From Molossus alvarezi (taxonomy: Eukaryota > Chordata > Mammalia > Chiroptera > Molossidae), in NCBI GenBank assembly GCA_037176705.1, contig CM073886.1, forward strand, positions 16,142,501 to 16,206,500: a DNA stretch of 64,000 nt, written 5' to 3'. Below the pieces are notes generated by a model that did not search any database, was not told the origin of the DNA, and worked only from the letters and a program-made list of their open reading frames with translations. How positions within the stretch are numbered: position 1 is the first letter of the stretch; the number at the start of each line of letters is the position of its first letter. Shown in pieces: positions 33,001 through 45,000 of this stretch. A program made the position numbers and the translations under genes.

Positions 33001-36000
33001 AAGGGCCAACCCTGGCCCCAGCTGGTGTGACTTAGTTGGTTAGAGCATCTTCCTATACACCAAAAGGTGGCAGGGTTTGATTCCCAGTCAGGGCACATAC
33101 CCCCAGGTTTCAGGTTCAATCTCTGGTCGTGGTGTGTACAGGAGGCAACTGATTGATATTTCTCTCTCACATCAATGTTTCTCTCTCTCCCTTCCTTTCT
33201 CAAATCAATAAAAACATATCCTTGGGGGAAGATTAAACAAACAAACAAAAAAGCCAAAAAATGTTTATTGAATGATCTTTTTTTTTTTTATTCCTCACCC
33301 AAGGTTATTTTTCTACTTATTATCAAGATAGAATTAGAAAGAGGAAGGGAGAGACAGACAGACAGTGATAGAGCCACATCGACTGGTTGCCAACCACATG
33401 ACCCCGCTGGGGACTAACCCAACCAAGATACATGCCCTTGACTGGAATCGAACCCGCGACTCATTGGTCCGGGGGCCGACGTTCTAACCGCTGAGCCAAA
33501 CCGGCCAGGGCTGATCATACCATTTTTAAGTAACGCTGCATGATGAACAGAACTGCGCCCAGTGGCACCATGTTAAAGGAGCTCTGCCAATCACTACACA
33601 CACTGTCCCTGACCTTCCCCGCTCTGGTGAACTAGTACCTGGCCCTGGCCCTGCCTTTGTGATCTCTTGAGCCCCTGAACTCCTGTAGGAGAAGATAGAG
33701 TACATACCTATTTCCTTCTAGCCTCTGGTGAGGGGACTGAGAGTGATGAGTCTTGTCCCAAAGTACAAAGGGCAAGTCCTCTCCTGAACATGGTGCTGGG
33801 CCTACTGCGGCTACCAGCAGAGGTCCAGAGGCACACGTTGCGTTTACTGGCCCCAGGGCAGCAGCAGCTGGGGTGCCTGGATATGCCACTGTCATATCCT
33901 GGGAAGCTCAGGTTTCTGGCCTCCACCAGCCTCCTCCACAGCCCAAGGCAAGGCCCAGAAACCTAGATCTTACCTTGACCTCTTGTTCAGCAGTGGTCAC
34001 AATGCCTTCTCTCATGAACAAGCCATAATCTTCAAAAAACTTGGCGTATGTCTCAGTGTCTTTTTTACTCTGGTCCATAAAGAATTTTATTAGCCTCTGT
34101 TGTAGAACATCTCGGAGTTTCCTACAGCACAGAAATGCATTAATCATAAACAAGCAACTTCTATGAAATACTAACATCCAGAGGTTATGAAAAAACGTTC
34201 TGCTACACTAATAAACAAAGTGAAAACAATATACCATTCTGGTCAAATTTAAAAAAACACAAAAGAAAGGGTGACAGTTGGCAAACACCAGGTAGGAAGA
34301 CACATGCCCCCTAGAGGCAGGAATGTGTCTGACAGCCCTTTGTGGAGGGCAACAGTCTAGCCTTGAAGGTTCCAACCATAGAGTACGCCTTGGGAAATAT
34401 CAGTCACCAAGAGTTACAGAGAAGAAACTTCATTGTGGCCATAAAAGAGAAAACAACTATGAACAACCTAAATGGTCAACAGGACTGAAAGGAAAGATGG
34501 AAAAGTACAGTCATTAAAAATCACATACTAGCCCTGACTGGTGTTGCTCAATAGTTGGGGTTGTCCTGTGCACTGAAAGGTTGTAGGCTCGACCCCCAGT
34601 AGGGGGCATGTAGGAGGCAGCCAATCGAGGGATGTTCAATGTGTGTGTGTCTCTCTCTCTCCCCCTAAAAAAAAAAAAAAAAACAATAAACATATTTTTT
34701 AAAAATCACATCCTCTAATGATGCTTAATAACATGAAAAATTACTTGTGTTAAAAGAAAAACCAGAAAAATCCAATATGGATATATCACAGTACACACAC
34801 ACACACACATATGTATGTATGTATATATGCAAAACTACACTACTTTCACCAGGCCAGTGTGGCTCAGTGGCTTGAGCACTGTCACATGGATTGAGAGGTT
34901 CCAGTTCAATTCTCGGTCAGGACACATGCACGGGTTGTGGGCTCGATCCCCAGTAGGGGGTGTGCCAGATGCAGCCCATCAATGTTTCTCTCTCACACCA
35001 TTGCTTCTCTCTCTCTTTCCCTTCTCTCTCTAAAAAACTTAAAAAAAATTTTTTTTTAAAAAGACTACTACTTTCTGTACATTACAGTTTTGCATAATTA
35101 GGATCAACACATATAATATACACACTACAGCTTGGATTATATGACTGGATATACTATATGCACACCACAATTTTACAAAATTGAGATTTTGTTGGTCCGA
35201 GTGTTAATTATGGCAGTATTTAATAGCATAAATTTATAAGCAACTTAGAATCCTTTCACAAAGTATACATACATCAAATCACCATGATGTACACTTTAAA
35301 TTACTTACAATTTGTGTCAATTATACCTCTCATAAAGTTGAAATTTTAAGTTGTTAGTAAACAATTATGTTCAATGTAAAAAGTAAAAATAAAGAACCGT
35401 TTAAAAAATGTTTTGTTTTTTTTCTTTATTGATTTTAGAGAGGGAGAAAGAGAAAGAGAGAGAGAGGTAGAAACATCAATGAGAAAGAACATCAACTGGC
35501 TGCCTCCCGCATGCCCCTCATTGGGGATTGGGCCCACAACCCGGGAATGTGCCCTGACTGGGAATCGAACTGGCAACCTCTTGGTGCATGGGTTGACGCT
35601 CAACCACTGAACCACACCGACTGGGCTAAAAAATGTTTAAATTATGTGCTACTTTATTATTAGGAATTAGGGTAGTTTTACTTCCTTCTTAATATTTTGC
35701 CTTTCCTTTAAAATAAATTAGCCTGGGCAGCGTGGCTCAAAGGACTGAGCATTGTCCCATGGACTGAGAGGTCCTGGTTCGATTCCCAGTCAGGGCACAT
35801 GACTGGATTGTGGGTTAGATACCCAGTAGGTGGCGTGCAGGAGGCAGCTGATTGATGTTTCTCTCTCACGATGATGTTTCCATTTCTCTCTAAAAAAATC
35901 AATAAAAACATACTTAAAAATTAAAATAAAAACACTAAAATTACCACGTATTCCTTTAATCCTCATCTGAGGACATTTTTCCATTTTTTGTACAGACAGA

Positions 36001-39000
36001 GTAGGAGGGAGAGAGAGGAAGAGAGAGAGAGGGAAACATCGATGTGAAAGGGACACATCGAGTGGCTGCCACCCGCACGACCAACCAGGGCCGGGGACAA
36101 ACTGCAACCGAGGTACACGCCCTTAGCGGGAACCGAACCCGGGTCTCTCCGGACCGCAGGCGTACGCTCTAACCGCTGAGCCAAACCGGCCAGGGCTACC
36201 ACGTATTCCTTTAATAATCCAGGGTAGGGGAGCAGTAATGTTTAACATTCATTTAAGCTTTTCCTCTTCCACTCACGTCCTGAATGACTCAATTCTTCAG
36301 CCACAGGGTGACATGAGACAGGGCAGCACCCGAACCTGTGGCAGGGGAGCCACAGTAGGTAGGACAGGGTGTAGAGCCCCAGAAAGGTGTCCCCACAGGG
36401 TAAGAGGAGGGGGAACCTGGCATGGAGTGCCCAGGCCCAAGGACCCCAGAGGGCACAGGTATCCAGGCTGGGGGTAATGGGCAGCCCCCTGTGTAGAGTA
36501 AGAGCCCAAGCAGGTGAAGGGGGTGCCCATGTCAGGGGAGGACAGTGGTGATGGCAGACTGATTATATGGCGGGGACTGGTCAAAAGTAACATGGGAAGG
36601 ATAACAAGAGGCAGACTTATCATCAACAGGAAGGGGCAAGACTAGGAAGTCCCAGTGGTGCTAAATGAACTCAGTATATACAGAAACAAGTACCGATGCA
36701 GATGTACACGCACATAAACACACACCAACTCACATTCCTCAGCTCTGTCTACTACGAGGGCCTGGGAGAAGTGACAGTCCAGTAGCAATGGTATCCCTAG
36801 TGGCCAGATCTTGGCTTCTTTTTTTTTTTTTTTTATTTATTTATTTAATTAATTAATTAATTTATTTATTTATTTTTATCCTCACCCGAGGACACCCCTC
36901 CATTTTTTGTTCAGGTAGAGTGGGAGGGAGAGAGAGAGAGAAACATCGATGTGAAAGGAACACATCGAGTGGCTGCCACCCGCACAACCGACCAGGGCCG
37001 GGGACAAACTGCAACCGAGGTACACGCCCTTAGCGGGAACCGAACCCGGGTCTCTCAGGACCGCAGGCAGACGCTCTAACCGCTGAACCAAACTGGCCAG
37101 GGCTAATCATGTTTTTTTTTTGTTGTTTTTTTTTATCCTCACCATAGGATATTTTTCCATTTTTTGTACAGATAGAGTGGGAGGGAGAGAGAGGAAGGAG
37201 AGAGAGAGAGAAACATCGATGTGAAGGGACACATCGAGTGGCTGCCACCCATACGACCAACCAGGGCCGAGGACAAACTGCAACCAAAGTACGTGCCCTT
37301 AGCGGGAACCGAACCCGGGTCTCTCCGGACCGCAGGCCGACGCTCTAACCGCTGAGCCAAACTGGCCAGGGCACAGATCTTGGCTTCTTAATACCACTCT
37401 CTATTCAAATGAGTCCCAGCTCCTGGGAGGAATTAGCAACTCCAGGGCTAGGCAATGTAGGCAAACACAAGGTGAGCTTGCAACACCTTGTGCCAGAAGT
37501 GAGGAGGTGCTCAAAGGATGATGGGGACACGTCAAAGGGCTCAGGAGTCAGCCTGAGTGGCTCCCACTGGCTAAATCAAGGACTATTTGGGAATCAAAAT
37601 AAATAATGACACTAACAGATCATAATCCACTAAATATAACAGGAAACCAGTTCACACAAATAAATTATGGATATTAAAAAGCACATAAATATAACACATA
37701 GAAAATTTGATGAAGCAACATGCTCTTCACATAGCTGCAAAATACTACCCACAATGTTGTATTAATTACAAAGGCAAAACAGAGAACCTTCACAAAGAAC
37801 GCTAGCACACACCCCTTCATCAAGTGTCAACATATAAATCACCAGTAATGGGACAAGTCAAAGTCAGGCTCCACCTGATAGGATGTGGTCACTCTGTGCT
37901 ATTCCTGCATCAGACAACCCACCCCAAGGGACAGTCCAGTCACTGGCCTGAAATCTTCAAAAGCATCCAGGTCACAAAAGTCAGGGAAAGACTGTGAGCT
38001 TGGCCAATGTGAAGGAAGCTAAAGAGACAACTAAAGGCACATGTGACTATGAACTGCACCTTCTTGCTCCAAAGAACAGGACGGCACAAGTGGTGGGACA
38101 TGAATGGGTCCGCAGGTGAGCTGGCAGTGGTACCGCGTCAGTCAACCCCCTCGCTGGAGGCTGCACTACAGCTACGGGAGAATGTCCTTATTTGTCGGAA
38201 ATACACCTTAAGATATTTGGGGAAGATGGGGCATTGGGCGGACACCTTACTCTCAAAGGGTACAGGGAAAAAATGTCCTCTGTATCATGTTTCCCACATT
38301 TTCTGTAAGTTCATGGTTCTTTCAAACACTTCATTTAAGGCTGACTCTTTTCTTATCAAGAAGAGTCTCAGACTGACAATGTAGCCCTTGAGAACCATAA
38401 GCAGCAACAAAGTGGCTGCACACACCCTGCCTGCAGCCTCGGGTCAGACCAGCTCCACTGTTGGGGACAGAGCATATGCTTATGGTCAGAAAATGGTTCA
38501 AATACAGGTTCTCTCAGTGATTGGTGGGGCTTCTTGGTCACTCAGTTTCTGCAGCCATGAATGGGCACCTAGCAGTTCCCTCCTCAGCATTCCATGGGCT
38601 GTATAGAAAGGGCACAGTCAAGTTCTGGGGGAGAATGGACACTCAGTAACAGTAGCTACTGCTACAGACAGGATGGGGACATGGGGACCATGGCCATCTC
38701 AGCCCACAGGGATTACAAGGGCAACATCGCCAAAGGAGTCTGGTCTGGGTCTGAACCTTGCCTCCTTCACATCATCAATGACCTTCTGGGACCATGGCCA
38801 GATATCCTCCTAGCTCTGCGGCTGTCCTCTGCCACATACACACCAAAGACAGCCTGCCTGGACTCTCCCCAGCTGTGGCCACCCTGGGTTTGGGTAATGG
38901 AGGCTGACTAAAGAGGGAATATCCCAGTACAGCCACAATTCTCCTTAATGGGTCAGTCCCCAAACCCTTGTATAAAAATGTAAAGCAAAAGCACCAGGCA

Positions 39001-42000
39001 CTCGTGATCTGCACACATTCTCCAGGCAACGGCTCCTCGGGCACAGTCTCACTGCAGCTCCTCGCTCTGCTCTTAGCTCCCTCCAGCCACTCTGGCCCTC
39101 TGGTGGCAAAGGCAAGACAGTGAAGGCCTCATCTCAGCGGGTACCCACCTGGAAGCTTACCTGATTAAAGCACTTTCCTGGAGGAGCTCCCGGCTGAGGT
39201 TCAGGGGGATGTCCTCACTATCCACCACACCTTAGAGAGACAGGGGCATCAGGACCCTCCTGAAGGGCCATTGGCCTCCCACCAGGCCTCCACATTCTCC
39301 CTCAGAGCCCACATGACATCAGACCACAAGAAGGTAAGGCGAAGGCAGGAAGAACCAAGGGAGGACATCCAGTAGGGGCAACACCACCCCAGCCCCTGCA
39401 AGTCCTGACATCCTGGAATTGGCAGAGAGCCTAGGTCAGGACGAAGTGATCAGAAGGAAAGCAGGCAAGGCTGCAAGCTTTGCCAGCGAAATTTCTAACA
39501 TTTCAGCATCACCTTGACACTCTGAAAACCACTTCCTGGATTTTATGTTTAAAGCCATCGATACGTTGTGGGTATTTTGCGCCTTTTTATGCTATGATAA
39601 ATAAAAAGGTTTGCATGCTGAGTGTTTTATTAAACTATCATCTCAGTCAAATGTAAGGGTAGTTCATGTCTAAATCTAAAACTCGTGTAATATCTTTAAA
39701 TACTAACTCAATTTAAACATGTCCATCCATCCCATTCCCCCGAATCAATCAAGAGCAGTATCTGGAGGCGCTCAGCTTCCTGGGAGGCTCTGTGAGCACA
39801 CCCGCCTGGTTTGCCCAGCCAGCTCTGAAGCTCCTTCCCTGACCCCACACTCATTAAAGATGAGTTTCTTCTAACGCAGTCAGCACCCCGGGCCACAGGC
39901 AGGGAGCCACTCCTGGCCCAGGGCATTGGCCCCATACCTCGAATGAAGCGCAGCCACTTGGGCAAGATATCAGAGGCTTTGGTCTGGATGAGGACTTTGC
40001 GGCTGTACAAAGAGACGCTGGAGCCCAGCTCCCGGCTCACATCAAACATGGACGGTTTCTGTGGGCGAGGAAAGGGCAGTGTCAGCAGCACACAGAGGGG
40101 CAGAACCTACACGGTCATGGGGGAGCCCTGCTGATGACTCTGTGAACCACCCTTCCCAATGCTGGCCCTAAACTGGGAGTCATGGGGTGGACATGCAGTG
40201 ACCCAGAAGGAGACCAGAAGACCACCCATGTCTGTCTGTCCAGAATTCCAGTGTCCAGGGAGGACCCCCACACAACAGCTCTCAGGAGCCTTTTCTGGGC
40301 AGCTGCTGCCTTCCCCAATCCACTCCCCTGGAAGGATATACAAAAGGAAGGCTCGAATAACCCAGTGAACAGAACCAAACCTGCCAGGGGCTCATCACCT
40401 GGTTTGTGTGTAGCCTAGAATAGCCTTCCTTCCTTCCCTGCCCCCGCCTTAGTTACTTATTTATTGTTAATCCTCACCCTCGGATATTTCTCCATTAATT
40501 TTTAGATAGAGTGGAAGGGAGGGAGTGGGGCAGGGAAAGAAACATCAACTCGAGAGAGACACACCGACTGGTTGCCTCCCACACACCCAGTGGGGCCAGG
40601 AATTGAACCTGAGACTCTTCGGTCTGAGGGCTGACACTCTAAACTGGCCAGAGCAGCTTTTTCATTTTTAAATGGTTGAAAAAAAGGCAAACAAAGGACA
40701 TCTCATGATATGTGAAAAACATGTACAATATAATTCCAATGACTGTATTTCCTGGACCACAGCTCTGCTTGCTGGTTCAGATGCGGCAGACGGCGCCTTC
40801 ACACCAGGGGCAGAGCTCTGTGGCCGCGCATAACCTGCGAAGCCCAAGCCAGTCACTGTCCAGCCCTCCACAGAAATAACTGCCAATCCCTGCTCTAACC
40901 CAGGGCTTCAAAACCTGCAGTCTGCACACACTTCACTTTGGGATCTTTTTAACATGGAGACTCATTCTGGAAGTCCTGGGAGGGGCCAAGATTCTGCATT
41001 ACTGACAACTCTCAGGAAATGATGGGACTGCTGGTCTGAGAAGGACACTCAGTAATGAGGGTCGAGAACAGCTCTGTCCAAAGTGAGTAATAGGTGTGGG
41101 GTGTTAAGAGGGCTCTAGTCCAATGAAGCCAAGAGAGGCTGGGTCCAGCATCTAGGAAGGTTTCTCTGTTGCAGGCTTTGTCAGAGACTTTATCATGGTA
41201 CTGTAAGCCAGGACGTCTTCGGGGGAAAACGGAAGTATGGATAAAGCGCAACTTATCTGAACACCACAGAATCCATCCCACGCAGAGCTGGGAATGTGCT
41301 GCCCGGAGAGAGAGAAAGCCTGCAGGCACCCTGAGCCAGCGCCCTGCTTACAAAAGCCGAGGTTCTCGCTGCCCGAGCACCACATAAAATACTCCCCCAC
41401 TTTACAACTCTGTGCTCGGCCACCCAGAGCCATAGGTTTTCCTTTAACTCTGATGCTGCCAAGTTAATTTTTGTGATATGTTTGTGCTGAACTGTCATCA
41501 TTCAGGAAGTTCTACTGATGATGGAAAACGCTGTCACCATGGGTGATGCCCCCATTCAGGGAGCTGCAGACAAGCCACATGCGGCCCAGCACGCTGAGGG
41601 CGGCTGGTCAGGCCGGTGCTCACCGTTTCCGGCACGTAGAAGATGCTGCGGATATTGAGAGGGGCGTCTGTCTTGTAGTGCAGAGTGTAGCGGGGCTTGT
41701 CGTAGGCCTGTGCGATGTAGCGGTAGAATTCCTCATGCTGCCCCTGGCCCACGTCCTTGGGGTCCATCATCCAGATGGCCTGGAAATGGACATTAACAGG
41801 GTATGTTATGTTTAAGATGCTTCCTCACAACAACCACGTGCAGCTGAGCTAGCAGAGCTTGTGACACCAACCAGGGTGCTAGTGAGCGCTCCCTCAGGAT
41901 GAGCCGAGGACCAGCCTCCTGGGGCACACCAGGGTGCTAGTGAGCGCTCCCTCAGGATGAGCCGAGGACCAGCCTCCTGGGGCACACCAGGGTGCTAGTG

Positions 42001-45000
42001 AGTGCTCCCTCAGGATGAGCCGAGGACCAGCCTCCTGGGGCACACCAGCATGGTGGCCTCACGTACAAGCCCCTCCCTCTGCCTCCAGCCCCACCCATAC
42101 TAACACTGGGGGAAGGAGTGTTCCAGAACAAATGAAGGGGACACAGAGACACACAAAAGGCTCTGAGAACAATTCCCCCTCCCCAGTACAACGTGTCCAG
42201 AATGGTCCACCAGGAAGCAGGATCTGGACGTGCCCGCACATCATGAACAGTCGCCATCAACGGGCAAATGAACAAGGAAACGGACTAGCCGTACAATGGA
42301 GTACTATCATTCCCAGAAAGGAAAACACAGAGGAACCTTGAAAACGTTATAAGAGGCCAAACACAAAAGGCCACATTATGTTTGATTCTGTTTATATGCA
42401 ATGTCCAGAACAGGCAAATCCACAGAGACAGAAAGTAGACTGGTTGCCAGAGACTGGATATAGGGTTTTTTTTAGTGATGGTTGCATGACTATGAACACA
42501 CTAAGGACCACTGACCTGTATACTGTAAAAGGGTGAAATGTGTGGTGTGTGCATTACAGTTGATGTACGGGGATACAGTGTGCAGGGGGTGGGACCTCAT
42601 CTGCATCATGGATCTCACCTCTCCACAAAGAACACCTCATCCTGGATTTTGACAACATCATCCAGACCCATTTCTTCCCATCCAGCCCCTAAATGTACCA
42701 ACTGGCCTCCACAGCTGCCTGAGCCCTTCAAGCAGCTGAGGGTCTCACCTGCAAAGTATTAATGCGCTTTCCATTAAGGTACAAGGGGAAGCTGACGAAA
42801 TTACTGTACTTTGTCACCACATCTGGAAGAGACAAAACAGGAACAATGACTATAGGAAGCTGCTAGAAATAAAAACTGGGAGAGTTGCTCTCTGGACCGC
42901 AGGTCGACACTCTAACCACTGAGCCAAACCGGCCAGGGCATGGGGAGAGTTGCTGTAGGGTTCTCAGCAGGCTGAGGAGGACTCATCAGTGCCATGCCCG
43001 TGTCACAGGTGGGAAGACAGCGCAGCAAGAATACATCCCACCTGCATATGCTGAGCAGAACTCATACCAGAGCCAGATGTCTCCAGGCCCAGGCCCCCAT
43101 GAAAACAGGCAGTCTTCTTGGGGACATAAAAATGGTTTTATAAGCTGACAGTGAACCCTGGAGAGCACTCAGCACCTTCAATAGGTATTCAGTAAGACAC
43201 AGACAGAGAAAAACACCACAAAGACGCACCTGCTCTGGTTCTCAGTGAAGCCTGGGCTCAGGCCGGCCAGGTGAGTGACCCAAAAATATCTGACAACACA
43301 GGTAGAATGTTGAAAGGACTGTGCGAGACCTCCAAGTGACTAAAGACAAAGTGCTGCCCAAAGGGAGGAAGAAAGAATGGAACCTGACTTTGCCAACAGT
43401 CAGGAGGCTAAGTCTTGCCTCCTGGTCCCACATGGAGTCAGCCCAGTCTGTCCTCGGAGCCTAGGCAGCCAGCCCCAGGAATACGCCCACCAGCCCTGCT
43501 CCTGTGGTCCTTGAATACTCCCACCCAGACAGAATCTCCCACCAGGTGGCTCACTGACCTGGTGCTGCCGCCCACATGTCCAAAGGCCCAGGCTCCCACT
43601 CACCTCGAACCCGGGCCTCGCTGGCAAACTCTCTGCAATCTGACTTGAGATGGATGATGATTTTGGTCCCGGTTCTAACTCCTGAGGCTTCAGCGATTTC
43701 AAATACCCCAGAGCTAAGACACACAAGAGAGTGGAAAGCCAGTTCCACACATTACTACTGCAAATCCCATACAGCAGGTCCAATAACTCTTCCCTGGTTT
43801 TCACAAGCAGAGCCCAAGCTGACACACAGAAAGGAAGCCACAGTGCCACCTTTTCTGAACCCAGCCACGCCCCTAGGCCAACAACTTTCTGTCAGGGACA
43901 GTGGCTGTTGCGGTGTGGGATGCAGGGCTCTCAGGAGCACAACCTCTTGAACTTTATGTTCACGTTAGTGGGCCTGGGCACTGTGCCAGACACTGGGAGT
44001 GAACAGCCAGAGCCTGGAGACTGCCCCTGACTCCCATGTTAACTCGGTGCATTTCTGAGCCTCTGGCAGAAGCCAGGTGTCTCCTTAAGAGCAGAGAAAC
44101 TGTTTCAGGAGTAAAAGAGGAGGGGATGAACCTCTAACAAGTTGATACCTCGTTGTTACCTTGGCCCAAGTTTAATCTGAGCACTGCTTTCATTTCATAA
44201 AACAAAATCTTTTTTTTTTTTTTTGTACGTGCCCCCTAGCGAAAACTGAGCCTGGGACTTTCTGGTCCGCAGGCCGATGCTCCAACCACTGAGCCAAACT
44301 GGCCAGGGCAATAAAACAAAATCTTAATTCTGATTGAGGGAGATGAGCTGTGCTCTGGCCGGGCCTGCTCTTGCACGTGCTACTAAAGCCACAATGGAAG
44401 ACAGAAGACTAGGTCAGGAGAGCAGGATTCAAGAAGAAAGTTTGGGATATGCTGAAAGAAATGCTTACAGTTGGCTAAGGTACCATCCTCCTCAAATACA
44501 GTCTCGAGATCACAGAACATGCACCTAACCGACCCGTAAGACACGGCCCCAGTGCACGCTGGAGAGCAAAACAAGCATCTTTGATGGGAAACTCCTGAGG
44601 CTTGAGCTGACGGGAAAGTGGGGCCAGGCCAGTGGGTCAAACCCAGAAATTCCAGGGTTGGGAGGAATCAAGAATGAGCTCCCACAGGACAAAGTCCACA
44701 GAGGCCACCCAGAGAAAGGGGGCAACAGGAAAATGGCTAAACCATGAACCAAGGAACATCACCTGGGATGGTACATACTCCAGAGCAGTCATGAAGCCCA
44801 AGAGACCCCACCGGCCACTGGGATCAGAAAGTAGATGGCTCCGAAGTATGAGGTTCAGGCTTCCTATAAAAGGCCCAGGAAGGCCTACTGGCATTTTCTG
44901 AGAAGGGTCTAACTTTCCAAATGAAGTGGCAACACTTCAGCTGAATCCCACTCTTCATGTCAGGTGACACTTAGCTGTGGTGGTCCCAGGGCAGGGGACA

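Noticed and set aside
41871..42044. CRISPR-like array
   Set aside because: The repeats are head to tail without spacers in a mammalian intron; it is a minisatellite.
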